This document shows positions 8,101-16,407 of a stretch of DNA of 20,542 nt, piece by piece. Positions within the stretch are counted from its first letter, which is position 1. Every line of letters begins with the position of its first letter. Below the pieces are notes generated by a model. That model saw only the letters and a program-made list of their open reading frames with translations. It was not told the origin of the DNA and ran no database searches. The translations under genes were made by a program, and so were the position numbers. This DNA comes from a virus, in IMG/VR virus record IMGVR_UViG_3300030109_003033, positions 1-20,542 of that record. One strand, given 5' to 3'.

Positions 8101-9001
8101 CGCGAACAACCTGTATTGGAACGGCACGGTTGATGAATCAATCAATCTTAGGTCTTGGCTTGCGGTGCAGGCCCCAAGTGTTTTGTGCTTTACCAGCATG
8201 AAAAACGGCAAGCTGTCACTGGAACCTGCTTTGCCTTTTAACTCTGATGGGACAATTGATGCAACAAACCCGGTCGCAATCTCTGCGATGTTTTCTGAGG
8301 GGAACATCCTTGAGGACAGTTTAGAGATTGATTGGCTTGAACTTGAAGAGCGTAAGTTGTTTCAGTGCGGGATCACTTATACAACGTCAAGAGTTAATCA
8401 GTTCCCTGAGCAGAAAACATTGATTGTTAGATACACAGACGTGTCAAACAGCACTGAGCTTCCTTTGGAGCAGTTTGATTTTCCGCATATTCACAGCACA
8501 GAGCACGCCCAAAAAGTAGCAAGATATTTCCTTGCGCTAAGGCGTTATCAAACGCATACGATTCTGTTTAAGACGCTGCCCTGGGGCGTGAGTCTTGAAG
8601 CGGGCAAGTTCATTCGTGTTGCTAGTGAGATGAGCCCGTACCGCCCAGAGAACAATGGCATCGTGGATAAGGATGGGAACGTAACGTCTATTTCAACTCT
8701 TGATAACGGCACACACGATGTTTTCTATTGGAACCGCCAAAGCACAGACGTGTTGGAAGGGGTATTGGAGATCAAAGCTGGCAAAGCTGTAGATCTGTTT
8801 GACAGCGTGTTTTCTGTGAAGGGCGGGTCTAACGCTGATTCGCAGATCTATCAGATTGAAGCACTAGACCTTGATGAGGATGGCATCGTCACCATTAAGG
8901 CCAGCAACTACGCAGTAGACTCAAGCGGTCGAAGCCTAGTTGCAATTGACACGCTTGGGCTTGGCGACAACACTGAGTTCGATGGAGCGGTAGACGACTA
9001 A
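5102..9001 (+). CDS. Tail tip hub / host-specificity protein (gpJ-like)
   Basis: This 1299-residue protein is in the J position. After a charged helix, residues about 70-93 form a hydrophobic segment ('TSILVSLVVGVISTAASILL') followed by 'APKPKAP', a transmembrane-like element often present near the N-terminus of J-type hub proteins. The rest is beta-rich, with 'GYQVAEIVTVVGQGNMARPE' near residues 160-180 and hub-like domains to the C-terminus. It should form the trimeric central tip that closes the tube and carries receptor-binding elements. I prefer ATG 5102; TTG 5090 and ATG 5138 are also in frame. The start lies inside the K-like gene, and the stop TAA shares one base with the next ATG (TAATG). 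Codon use in the middle (about 6200-7900) looks more AT-rich than in the last 1 kb. Confidence 0.8.
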   Translation: MSVRQPPFERGRMVPIQHQAVQPLLPYEKNLIQALGCSEQEYQQFADEVRRRVKERPEEYAHIPDIRNGPVVTSILVSLVVGVISTAASILLAPKPKAPDQPAEIRRRQLGGVTGRSIFTPTFGFDSAQSLAEYGNVVPVVFTRRDESDGTGGLLVSPQLVWSRMKSWGGYQVAEIVTVVGQGNMARPELPGIFLGNNALDGIYEAYFDFYFNGGFEVQGSGSRLRAFNLRYGDLAIDGNNDNPGISGADQAFYAPTRNGANQPAFCGAFTPTSQTRFGVYSGIPNGTPRRPDWRVISLLDSGDDKTRDEAATQQRKYVDGYLAQEHPYGGGISDGTTQAGMPGTGVNYCSRVGVIEHYPVAGGVNTVTHVVDDNKNGFEKWSNLTTEVEVNPGDKIVISLGKNRQDSEPFPVIGGHDFPPADLSDIRTSVDSEVVRYDQMLSQGSTWMIGRSTWQVVDRPNERFDPDNNNHTSTGYRITLKCLEGWSRNQRKIGIVDGGAIDRTDYLPFSDIEESFYPILKYEIGTVQNTRACEVTEIGIKSRVWAKFNSITNFNTLKSPGIMAQLNEDDIQVTEGKMTTFAHRMSLFALDVRPSNYDENETRNKGWTNIGPYLFAVVGDSPVDIYSFIRIIHPSVSQLEFRLRPFNSAIPAQQSSGEGEVFVLNGAIVPAQSWESTTYLGEFKISGRGYFAKPRDFFTHLQMAIVPELITDEDGKVNLVFGSFVQDTTKLGARIVRITANEPGPSYNQGDEIRPNTLSNILSVAASQDPYFDNIAVGTTTTIPWEYSRDDRKVFMELTLEAVEVNYDHTVRNRWWIIKDTRITSVVGTWNQGDTFVKHARNTNGIQFGFVYEITFGTKYQEFDKPRTATRVFQRYSGIAEVSHYGDLVSRSCDDGPEHEVVFVNETLEEDNMVNYDGCAMAGLKLKSSDNFTQLDQLRCYLKNGLEVERLSYDDVAPSNLLTDLFWYFATNKDTGAGSIVNSALVDREALIVTAKYLDANNLYWNGTVDESINLRSWLAVQAPSVLCFTSMKNGKLSLEPALPFNSDGTIDATNPVAISAMFSEGNILEDSLEIDWLELEERKLFQCGITYTTSRVNQFPEQKTLIVRYTDVSNSTELPLEQFDFPHIHSTEHAQKVARYFLALRRYQTHTILFKTLPWGVSLEAGKFIRVASEMSPYRPENNGIVDKDGNVTSISTLDNGTHDVFYWNRQSTDVLEGVLEIKAGKAVDLFDSVFSVKGGSNADSQIYQIEALDLDEDGIVTIKASNYAVDSSGRSLVAIDTLGLGDNTEFDGAVDD

Positions 9002-9378
9002 TGGCTTTCCCTGTTCTTACGCCTAGTGCTCGCGCTTTTGATTCTGGCGACTACCCCGTAAAGGTTTATAAGGCGCAAAGCGGAAGCGAAACGCGCATTT
9101 TGTATGGGGACAAGCGCACCAATATGAAGCTGCAGCTCACATACGCAAATATCAGCGATGCAAACGCAGAGTTGTTCCTAGACCATTACGACGAAATGAA
9201 AGGCAGCTTCACCACCTTTGACTTGAATTCGAGCGCCAAAGGGGGCTGGGAAGGCAACGCCGACGCCATTGGAGCGCAAGACCACGGCAATAATTATCGA
9301 TATGAAGCGCCGCCACAGGTAACGCAGGTGCGGCCTGGGATTAGCACTGTTACAGTGAGCCTGATCGGGGTTCTTTGA
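9001..9378 (+). CDS. Minor tail protein, gpM/DUF2460-like
   Basis: The protein has 125 residues, is soluble and beta-rich. It has 'RILYGDKRTNMKLQLTYANI' (residues 32-51), then a helix 'ANAELFLDHYDEMKGSF' and a C-terminal strand 'VRPGISTVTVSLIGVL'. A reference strand with 'GD+R', an aromatic strand, a helix with '..F..H+....G.F.TFDL' and a final Val-rich strand are what I expect of gpM/DUF2460-type minor tail proteins at the tail tip. The start ATG overlaps the J-like stop by 1 nt. The gene lies after, not before, the J-like gene, unlike lambda. The family call is moderate; the tail role is well supported by its neighbours. Confidence 0.55.
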   Translation: MAFPVLTPSARAFDSGDYPVKVYKAQSGSETRILYGDKRTNMKLQLTYANISDANAELFLDHYDEMKGSFTTFDLNSSAKGGWEGNADAIGAQDHGNNYRYEAPPQVTQVRPGISTVTVSLIGVL

Positions 9379-9815
9379 TGTCCAAGGTCTACACCGGCAG
9401 AGACGGCGTAATGCAGCTTGCTGATGTGACCCTTGCTAAGGTCGTCAGCTTCTCTGTGCAAAGCGATTTAGAGACGCTGGAAACCACAACTTTGGGTGAT
9501 GGCGTTAGAAGCTATAGCCCTGGCGTGACAGGCTATTCAGGCAACGCAACGCTGCTTTATTATAAAGATGACGATGATGCAATCAATACAACTGATCTGC
9601 TCAACAAGTTAATCAAAACTGGCAGCGATGGTGTCAGCAGTAGTGACACAGTTGAGCTGACATTCCGCTGGGCTGACGGAACTGACAACAACGATATTAA
9701 GCTGACGGCTTATATCACAAGCGCAAGTTTAGGGGCTGCAACTGGCGACATTGCGCGGGCTGAGATTTCGTTCCAAGGCACTGGAGCGATTACTACTGCG
9801 TCAATTGGATCATGA
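9378..9815 (+). CDS. Tail tube-like protein 1
   Basis: The protein has 145 residues from ATG 9378, which overlaps the previous TGA (TGATG). 'SFSVQSDLETLETTTLGDGV' at residues 24-43 is characteristic of siphovirus major tail (tube) proteins, where a strand and loop with an E(T)..TTLGD signature packs in the hexameric ring. A C-terminal part with 'LTAYITSASLGAATGDIARA' followed by 'EISFQGTGAI' completes a tube-like fold. It probably builds the tail tube or part of it. Normally this gene lies between the tail terminator and the chaperone; here it is 8 kb downstream. It overlaps the next gene by ATGA. The neighbouring 289-residue protein carries a related signature, so the two may be paralogues. 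Confidence 0.65.
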   Translation: MSKVYTGRDGVMQLADVTLAKVVSFSVQSDLETLETTTLGDGVRSYSPGVTGYSGNATLLYYKDDDDAINTTDLLNKLIKTGSDGVSSSDTVELTFRWADGTDNNDIKLTAYITSASLGAATGDIARAEISFQGTGAITTASIGS

Positions 9816-10681
9816 CGGTTTATCTAGGCACCTATGGCAAAGTTGAGCTTGAGCGGGAATTCAACGGCGGGGTGCTGACTGGAACGATTAAGGCTGACGA
9901 CGTAAACACAACTACAAAACGGTTTAGCTTTGATTTTGACCATGGCCAGCTTCTGACTGGCGATCAGATTGAAATTACAAGTACAGATGATAGTGCCTTA
10001 GATTTTATCGACAGTTATACAGATTCAAGCGTAAAGAAATTTATTTACGTTGACGAGTTAGACGGCATCAGGCTTTACGACAGTTTTGCCAATGCAGTGA
10101 CTGGTGGCTCAAGCAACGCAACATCACTTGCCACGCCTGGGAACGACATACCTATTGAAGTAAAAGTTGAAAACTCTGACTACCGCTTGGTCGCTCAAGT
10201 AAACAACTTTGAGCTTAATACTGAGAGAGAAACTGTTGACACGACTACGTTGTCAGACGAGTTCAGAACTAAAGTCAACACGTTAATTTCTGGATCGGGA
10301 AGGATAAGTGCGTTTTGGGAATACACCGGAGACACCAGCAATGAAGTTCCCAATTACATAATGGAGCTTGCGTTAAGAACGCGAGTTGGCAGTAATTTTA
10401 AAGGACGTTTTTACATAAAAGTAAAAGACTATAACCCAAGCGGCGTTACTGCTCGGTCCAATGATGAGCTGTGGTACGAAGCAAACGGAATTATCACGGC
10501 AGCCGCAGTTCAGTTTGCTCCAGATAACACGGTGCAGATAACTGCTGATTTCATTACAACTGGCGAGATACAAATCCGCATGGACCTTGAAGCTGCCGAT
10601 AACGCGCTTACAGAGGGCGGGGATGAAGTCGTTCTCGACCAAGACGACACTGCTAACCTTGAGCTAGACGGCACCGAGTAA
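9812..10681 (+). CDS. Tail tube-like protein 2 with extra N-terminal domain
   Basis: The protein has 289 residues. Residues about 1-115 form a distinct beta-rich domain ('VYLGTYGKVELEREFNGG', later 'FDHGQLLTGDQIEITSTDD' and 'YVDELDGIRLYDSFANAV') that I recall from cyanophage proteins but cannot name. Residues about 120-270 look like a second tube fold: 'NNFELNTERETVDTTTLSDE' (131-150) matches the TTLGD signature of the preceding protein. The C-terminus is acidic. It may be a minor tube subunit, a tube decoration with the N-terminal domain facing outward, or the distal ring. The ATG at 9812 overlaps the previous stop. The gene ends 16 nt before the fibre gene. Confidence 0.55.
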   Translation: MTVYLGTYGKVELEREFNGGVLTGTIKADDVNTTTKRFSFDFDHGQLLTGDQIEITSTDDSALDFIDSYTDSSVKKFIYVDELDGIRLYDSFANAVTGGSSNATSLATPGNDIPIEVKVENSDYRLVAQVNNFELNTERETVDTTTLSDEFRTKVNTLISGSGRISAFWEYTGDTSNEVPNYIMELALRTRVGSNFKGRFYIKVKDYNPSGVTARSNDELWYEANGIITAAAVQFAPDNTVQITADFITTGEIQIRMDLEAADNALTEGGDEVVLDQDDTANLELDGTE

Positions 10682-10684
10682 CCT

Positions 10685-10689
10685 AGGAG
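10685..10689 (+). promoter_or_regulatory. Shine-Dalgarno sequence of the fibre gene
   Basis: AGGAG lies 8 nt before ATG 10698. It is one of the few clear ribosome binding sites in the window, where most starts depend on overlap with the preceding stop. The fibre gene is one of the few + strand genes here that does not overlap its predecessor, so independent loading makes sense. Confidence 0.7.
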
Positions 10690-10697
10690 TCCCGCCA

Positions 10698-13130
10698 ATG
10701 GCCGACAAGAAGATTAGTGAGCTTAATGCGCTCACTGGGTCCGCTCTAGCTACCGGAGATTTGGTTGCCGTTGTAGACACCAGCGCCAGCGAAACCAAAA
10801 AGCTGACAGTTGGTGCGTTGATTGAAAATGGCGTTGATTTAATTGCAAGCGGCAGCATCCCTGGCGTAAAAATTCTGTTCGGCACGGGTGAGGTTGCTGG
10901 AACGGCGCTGGCTGACGGTGGCGTTGCAACAGCCAAGATTGCTGATGACGCAATCACTGCTGCCAAGATTGCCAATGAATCGACTGTTGACCTTGTTACC
11001 AGCCTGCCAACGTCTGGGGCGTTTACGGGGCAGATTGCTTTAGATACCGACGACAACAAGATCTATATCTGGGACGGTTCGGCGTGGCAGTCGGTCAAAG
11101 GTGCTGGGTCGGTCAACACAGTTGTTGGCAGCACCAGCGGCATTGTGAACCTTGTCATCAGCACGACTGGCGACACAGTAACGATCACTCCATCACTTGA
11201 TGACACGACAAGTGCGGGGCAGTTTTTAGCAGGGCCATCAGGTTCTGGTGGTACGGCTAGTTACAGGACAATTGCCGGGGCTGACATTCCTGTTGCCACA
11301 AGCAGCGCCAAAGGCGGTGTAACGGTTAATGGCAACGGTTTGGTGTTGAGCGGCAATGAGCTGCGCGTCAACAACACGGTGACAGCCGAGACCACAGAGC
11401 ACCATTTGGTGCAATATGACGCGAATGGCTTGATAACAGGCGGGCGAGTCATTGCGTCTACTGACGTTCCAGAGGCAGCGTCTTCCACAAGGGGTGCAGT
11501 GTTCCCCGGCACAGGCTTGTCAGTAGCTTCTGGCGGCCAACTGAATCACACCAATTCGATTACTGCGGGCACCTTTACCAAGGTAACGATTGATGCTCAG
11601 GGGCACATTAGCTCTGGCGCGAATATCGCTGCCTCAGACGTTCCAGATCTAGACACGGGCAAGATCACCACGGGAACGTTCGCGACTGCTCGCTTTGCAA
11701 ACAGTGCGATTACCGGTGCAAAGCTAGCCGACAGCTCGGTCACCAAGTTTGGTGGTGCGGGGGCAACAGACAATGTGGTCACCTTCCCCACCGCTGACTT
11801 CAAGGGACAGTTCTTCTTTGATGAAAAGAATGAGGATCTATATGTTCACACTGGCAACTCGTTTATTCCCATCACTGTTATCAGTGGCAACCTAATTCTT
11901 GCGGGTATTTATAACGCCAACACGAACCTACTCAGTAGCGTCACAACGGCAGGTAGTGCCGCTGGATTTACAGCAGGCAGCGCACTGCCATCACCAGCAG
12001 CAACCAACCTCAACTACTACGTCGTAATTGACGTGAGCGGCACTGGATCGGGCGCTGCGCCTTCTGTGTCACTGGCACCGCCAGACATGTTGGTGTCACT
12101 TGGCACGGGCTCTACGTTCAGCCTTGTTGACGTTTCAAACGCTATTGCTGGACAGACTGCCAGTAACATTTCGGTCACACCTGCGGGCAACATCGCTGCA
12201 ACTGATGTGCAGGCGGCGCTCCAGGAGCTTGATTCAGAAAAGGTTGGTGCAGCGAGCCCAACATTTACTGGCAACGTCACGATTGACACGTCTGGAACGC
12301 TTGTCTTTGAGGGCTCAACAGCAAACGATTTTGAGACCACGCTGACGGTTGCCGATCCAAACGCAGACCGGACAATCACGCTGCCTAATGTCACTGGAAC
12401 GGTTGTAACGACTGGCGATACGGGCAGTGTTACCAGCGCAATGATTGCGGATGGTGCGATTGTTAATGCAGACATCAATGCGTCTGCTGAGATTGCAGTC
12501 AGCAAGCTTGCTAATGGCACTGCTCGTCAATTGCTGCAGACCGACTCAGGCGGCAGCGGCGTTGAGTTCACAAGCGATGTGGACATTCCTGGAACGCTTG
12601 ATTGCACTGGAGCCGTCACTTTTGATTCGACGCTGAAGGTTGTTGGCAACATCACCACTGATGCAAGCCTGATCTTTGAGGGTGCAACAGCTGATGCTCA
12701 TGAGCTGACGCTGAGTGTTGCTGATCCAGCGGCTGATGTGACCGTCACGATTCCAGCTAGTACGACCACATTGGCTGGACTTGGTGTCGCTCAAAGTTTC
12801 ACTAAAGCGCAGCGTGGAGCGGTTGTTGCTTTGACTGATGGCGCAACGATTGCGGTTGACCTGAGCCTTGGCAATAACTTTTCTGTGACGCTTGGCGGCA
12901 ACCGGACACTTGGAGATCCAAGCAATGTGACTGCTGGTCAATCTGGCGTGATTGTGGTGACGCAGGATGGAACGGGTAGCAGAACGCTTGCTTTTGCCGG
13001 TACGAAGTATAAGTTTGCTGGCGGAAGTGCAGTAACGTTGACGACAACGGCTGCTGCGGTTGATGTATTGGCTTATTATTGCGAGAGCGCCACGCGCATC
13101 ACGGTAACTTCGCTGCTGAATGTTTCATGA
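10698..13130 (+). CDS. Repetitive tail fibre protein
   Basis: The protein has 810 residues, low in charge and rich in Thr, Ser, Gly, Ala and Val, which is typical of phage fibres. The N-terminus 'KKISELNALTGSALATGDLV' is a common virion-attachment start of such proteins. Repeated elements follow: 'ATAKIADDAITAAKIA' (about 75-90), two 'GQ..(L/F)D.....(Y)..G' blocks near 11029 and 11806 and two 'ASDVP'-type repeats (near 11460 and 11630). There is also a duplicated 'FEG-T---LTVADP-AD-T' block (12286-12405 and 12655-12769). The C-terminal roughly 110 residues ('NFSVTLGGNRTLGDPSNVTA', 'GQSGVIVVTQDGTGSRTLAF') form a knob-like domain seen in many marine phage fibres, as I recall. The stop overlaps the adhesin start (ATGA). 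The role is receptor contact or spacer; the receptor is unknown. Confidence 0.8.
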   Translation: MADKKISELNALTGSALATGDLVAVVDTSASETKKLTVGALIENGVDLIASGSIPGVKILFGTGEVAGTALADGGVATAKIADDAITAAKIANESTVDLVTSLPTSGAFTGQIALDTDDNKIYIWDGSAWQSVKGAGSVNTVVGSTSGIVNLVISTTGDTVTITPSLDDTTSAGQFLAGPSGSGGTASYRTIAGADIPVATSSAKGGVTVNGNGLVLSGNELRVNNTVTAETTEHHLVQYDANGLITGGRVIASTDVPEAASSTRGAVFPGTGLSVASGGQLNHTNSITAGTFTKVTIDAQGHISSGANIAASDVPDLDTGKITTGTFATARFANSAITGAKLADSSVTKFGGAGATDNVVTFPTADFKGQFFFDEKNEDLYVHTGNSFIPITVISGNLILAGIYNANTNLLSSVTTAGSAAGFTAGSALPSPAATNLNYYVVIDVSGTGSGAAPSVSLAPPDMLVSLGTGSTFSLVDVSNAIAGQTASNISVTPAGNIAATDVQAALQELDSEKVGAASPTFTGNVTIDTSGTLVFEGSTANDFETTLTVADPNADRTITLPNVTGTVVTTGDTGSVTSAMIADGAIVNADINASAEIAVSKLANGTARQLLQTDSGGSGVEFTSDVDIPGTLDCTGAVTFDSTLKVVGNITTDASLIFEGATADAHELTLSVADPAADVTVTIPASTTTLAGLGVAQSFTKAQRGAVVALTDGATIAVDLSLGNNFSVTLGGNRTLGDPSNVTAGQSGVIVVTQDGTGSRTLAFAGTKYKFAGGSAVTLTTTAAAVDVLAYYCESATRITVTSLLNVS
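12286..12405 (+). repeat. Fibre internal repeat, copy A
   Basis: This copy encodes 'TLVFEGSTANDFETTLTVAD' followed by 'PNADRTITLPN'. It matches copy B at 12655-12769 (see there) at roughly half of the residues, with similar wording at DNA level ('tttgagggctcaacagc' versus 'tttgagggtgcaacagc'). The duplication of a shaft unit probably sets fibre length. Confidence 0.65.
12655..12769 (+). repeat. Fibre internal repeat, copy B
   Basis: This copy encodes 'SLIFEGATADAHELTLSVAD' followed by 'PAADVTVTIPAST', parallel to copy A 370 nt upstream. It is followed directly by the C-terminal knob region, so the repeat pair forms the last part of the shaft. Confidence 0.65.
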
Positions 13131-15856
13131 GTATTCCTGGCGGTGCGCCTTCGCTGTTTCTTACTGCTGCTGCTGGAGCGGGTGCAGGGTTCTCTATAGA
13201 TCGTTCGCTTAGGTTTAATAGTGCTGACAGCGCGTCACTTAACTTTACTCCGTCATCTGCAGGAAACCGCAAAACGTGGACATGGTCTTCATGGGTAAAA
13301 CTAAATTTTGAAGGATATCAAAACCTTTTTGCTAATTTGGTCAACAATAACAATGGACTTTACGTTTACTGGAACAATGGCTTATTGAATATAAGCGATT
13401 ATGGCACATCTTATGGAGCGTCATTATATGCAGAACGTGTATTTCGTGATTACTCAAGCTGGTATCACATTGTAATTGCAATGGACTCTACCCAGGGCAC
13501 AGCGTCCGACAGGGTAAAGCTCTACATTAATGGTGCGCAGGAAACATTAGTTGGAACGCAACCAAGCCAAAATGTTGATGGTTATTGGAATGCTGCACAA
13601 GCTCAATGGATTGGTCAGCAAAGTAATAATGTTACTGATTATAACTTAGATGGCTACTTAGCAGAGGTTAACTTCATCGACGGCTCTGCATTAGACCCGA
13701 CATCATTTGGCGAGCTTGATGATAACAACGTATGGCAACCGAAGGACACTTCTTCGCTGACATTTGGAACCAATGGTTTCAGATTAAAGTTCGACGATAA
13801 TAGTAGTAACGCAGCACTTGGTACGGATTCAAGCGGGAACGGCAACAGCTGGAGCGTGAATAATTTTAGTGCTGTTTCTGCAGCTTCCGCTGTAACTTTT
13901 TCGGGACACGCTTGGACGCAATACAAGTCCACTTATAACAATAACACTACTGCAAAAACAAAAACTGGCGCAAAGTACAGAATTGAGTTAGATGACTTGT
14001 TCAATGGGGTTGTAGATGGCACTAGCTACAGCGCAGCTACCATTTTTGGAATCAACGAATTTAACTCGCAGGGTTACATTCACGACAGTTTGGTGTCTAA
14101 TGACGGCACAGCAACGACTGGATTTGACAATACTGCGCAAACAGGAACTGCTTGGAAGGGATATTTTAACTATCCTTCTAATTCTGGAAAGTATGCATCG
14201 ATAACTGTTTATGACGGCAGTGAATCTGATGGCACTGATTTTTCAATTAACAGGCCAGAGTGCGACTCTCTCCGCGACACCCCAGTCAACGGCAACACGG
14301 CAAACGACACTGGTGCGGGCGGAGAAATTACTGGCAATTATGCGACGTTGAATCCTTTAGTAAGGTTAGGCGATCCAAATGCTACTTTTAGTGATGGAAA
14401 TTTAACAGCATCTTTCACGTCAGCAAATAATTATGCGGTAGCTACTATTGGAATTACATCTGGAAAGTATTATTATGAATTAACTGCGTCAACGGGGGTC
14501 TCCAGCAGTGATGGAGCTACTTACATTCGCGCATTTACTGCAACTGGAGTATCTGAAACTTTCTATCATTGGCGAGCAAATGGTGGCACTTCCGGCTTGA
14601 CTGGTTCTCCTACACTTTCAACATACGCTAGTGGCGATGTTTTAGGTGTTGGTATTGATGCCACCAATTCAACAGTTCGTTTTTACAAAAACGGCACTTT
14701 GCAAGGATCTGGTGATTATACTTATACAACATTTTCAGGAAAAGCATTATTTATTGCGGCTTTTGCAAATCCAGGCAACAGAACATGTCACTGGAACTTC
14801 GGCCAACGCCCCTTTGCATATACCGCTCCAAGCGGTTACAAATGCCTATGCACAGCAAACCTACCCGACCCAACGATTGCGGATGGTTCGACGGCGTTTG
14901 ATGCGAAGACGTTTGCGGCAAACAATGGAACGCAAACCATAAGTGGATTTAATTTTTCACCAGATTTAATATGGACAAAGTCAAGGTCTAATGCTTACAA
15001 GCATCAGATATGGGATACAGTCAGAGGAAATGATCAAACATTAAACCCAAACCTTGCTGACGCCGAGGCTGATCGCAGCGGCTCTTTAACCTTTAACTCT
15101 GATGGGTTTACATCTAATACACTAAACAACGCAAATTATAGTTCTGGTAATTCAATAGCCTGGGCCTGGGACGCTGGGTCTTCAACGGCCAGCAACACTG
15201 ACGGCAGCATCACTTCGCAGGTCAGAGCAAATCAAACGGCTGGGTTTTCGATTGTAACGTGGAATTTTAGCGGTTCACTTAACAAGACGATTGGGCATGG
15301 TTTAAATGCAGCTACAGAGCTATATTTTATAAAAAACAGAGATGCTTCTGAAGATTGGTATGCTTATACAACAGCAATTGATGGCGGTTTGGACTACGCA
15401 CATTTAAACTCTTCTGCTGCATTTTCTAGTTCTAGTCGAAGCCTGCCAACTTCAAGCGTTTTTAATTATGAAGGCACTACTGGAGACCATGTCGCCTACT
15501 GCTTCGCACCTGTCGCGGGCTTTAGTGCGTTTGGCAAGTACACCGGCAACGGGTCATCTGATGGCCCGTTTGTATACACAGGATTCCGGCCCGCGCTAGT
15601 AATTATCAAAATTTATAGCGGCACTTCAAGTAACTGGGTGATGTTAGACAGTGCTAGAGATCCTGATAATGTCGTACGAAACAATCTGTATGCAGACACC
15701 AATGATGCAGAGAACCAATTTGATTGGGCTGATTTCTTGAGCAATGGGTTTAAGCCTCGCGTTACCTATAGCCAGGTCAATGGCAACAATTACGGTTACG
15801 TATACATGGCGTGGGCGGAAAATCCATTTTCTAGCAATGGCGGGCTTGCTCGTTAA
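13127..15856 (+). CDS. Large mosaic adhesin: LamG-like, SPRY-like and DUF7483-like domains
   Basis: This 909-residue protein starts at ATG 13127, overlapping the fibre stop (ATGA). Residues about 12-190 are a concanavalin A/LamG-like lectin fold: 'SWYHIVIAMDSTQG' then 'LYINGAQETLVGTQP' and 'LDGYLAEVNFIDGSALDP' are classic for it. A link 'GLRLKFD'-type segment ends in 'DSSGNGNSWSVNNFS'. Around 418-561 is a SPRY-like domain ('GKYYYELTAS', 'FYKNGTLQGSGDYTYTTFSG'). About 588-906 fits the domain I know as DUF7483 ('FSPDLIWTKSR', 'AWAWDAGSSTASNTDGSITS', 'DGPFVYTGFRPALVIIK'). The expected role is reversible binding of host surface glycans or proteins. Base composition alternates between AT-rich variable blocks and more GC-rich joints (about 14250-14340, 14800-14930, 15480-15600), suggesting modular exchange. 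Confidence 0.75.
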   Translation: MSIPGGAPSLFLTAAAGAGAGFSIDRSLRFNSADSASLNFTPSSAGNRKTWTWSSWVKLNFEGYQNLFANLVNNNNGLYVYWNNGLLNISDYGTSYGASLYAERVFRDYSSWYHIVIAMDSTQGTASDRVKLYINGAQETLVGTQPSQNVDGYWNAAQAQWIGQQSNNVTDYNLDGYLAEVNFIDGSALDPTSFGELDDNNVWQPKDTSSLTFGTNGFRLKFDDNSSNAALGTDSSGNGNSWSVNNFSAVSAASAVTFSGHAWTQYKSTYNNNTTAKTKTGAKYRIELDDLFNGVVDGTSYSAATIFGINEFNSQGYIHDSLVSNDGTATTGFDNTAQTGTAWKGYFNYPSNSGKYASITVYDGSESDGTDFSINRPECDSLRDTPVNGNTANDTGAGGEITGNYATLNPLVRLGDPNATFSDGNLTASFTSANNYAVATIGITSGKYYYELTASTGVSSSDGATYIRAFTATGVSETFYHWRANGGTSGLTGSPTLSTYASGDVLGVGIDATNSTVRFYKNGTLQGSGDYTYTTFSGKALFIAAFANPGNRTCHWNFGQRPFAYTAPSGYKCLCTANLPDPTIADGSTAFDAKTFAANNGTQTISGFNFSPDLIWTKSRSNAYKHQIWDTVRGNDQTLNPNLADAEADRSGSLTFNSDGFTSNTLNNANYSSGNSIAWAWDAGSSTASNTDGSITSQVRANQTAGFSIVTWNFSGSLNKTIGHGLNAATELYFIKNRDASEDWYAYTTAIDGGLDYAHLNSSAAFSSSSRSLPTSSVFNYEGTTGDHVAYCFAPVAGFSAFGKYTGNGSSDGPFVYTGFRPALVIIKIYSGTSSNWVMLDSARDPDNVVRNNLYADTNDAENQFDWADFLSNGFKPRVTYSQVNGNNYGYVYMAWAENPFSSNGGLAR

Positions 15857-15879
15857 ACTCACTTCATCGCTCCAAACTC

Positions 15880-16407
15880 ATGCCTTACAAGCTTGGTGAT
15901 CGCACGCTTCAGTTGGACGTAGCCTGGGATTACAACGACGTTCAATATCCTGCTAATTGGTTGCGCCTCAGCACTGATCAAGACCGTTCGGAGCTTGGTA
16001 TTGAGTGGGTCAATAATGACCCCACGTGGAATCAGAAGTGGTATTGGGGCTATGACGCTGACGGCAATTTGATTCCTAAGACCTACACAGACTTAAAAAC
16101 TCTGTGGGTCAACAATACAACCGACACGGCATACAAGCTGTTGCAGCCCTCTGATTATTTGTGGGGCAAGTTGCAGCAGCAGAACAGCAGCTTCGCAGCA
16201 GCTAAAACGGCATACGACGCATCTCCCTGGAGCACATGGCGAGCAACCATCCGCACTGAAGCTGCAGCGATGGTGACTGCAATTGAAAACACCGCAAGCG
16301 TTGGCGACACTTCACCACATGCAGATTTTGGAAGAGTCCAAGCGTTGCAGGAATACATCGAGGGCGGCAGCTATAACGTCTGGACACCCAACCCAGACAA
16401 CGCATGA
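15880..16407 (+). CDS. Putative tail fibre assembly/chaperone-like protein
   Basis: The protein has 175 residues. The N-terminal half has 'YPANWLRLSTDQDRSELGIE' (residues 23-42) and 'QKWYWGYDADGNLIPKTYTD'. The C-terminal half is helical, with 'LLQPSDYLWGKLQQQN' and 'PWSTWRATIRTEAAAMVTAI'. A short beta N-terminus describing 'Y.G.....P' followed by a helical 'T.D....R.....Y..WR..+R' part resembles tail-fibre assembly proteins (DUF4376 type), and the place directly after the fibre and adhesin genes agrees. An alternative is a small virion component. It starts at ATG 15880, 23 nt after the adhesin; its stop overlaps the next ATG (ATGA). Confidence 0.45.
   Translation: MPYKLGDRTLQLDVAWDYNDVQYPANWLRLSTDQDRSELGIEWVNNDPTWNQKWYWGYDADGNLIPKTYTDLKTLWVNNTTDTAYKLLQPSDYLWGKLQQQNSSFAAAKTAYDASPWSTWRATIRTEAAAMVTAIENTASVGDTSPHADFGRVQALQEYIEGGSYNVWTPNPDNA

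Noticed and set aside
12017-12520. 167-residue minus-strand frame in the fibre gene
   Set aside because: The low-complexity Val/Ser/Ala protein is the mirror of a Thr/Ala-rich repeat gene; other long antisense frames at 10664-11059, 12546-12941 and 13654-13932 are of the same kind.
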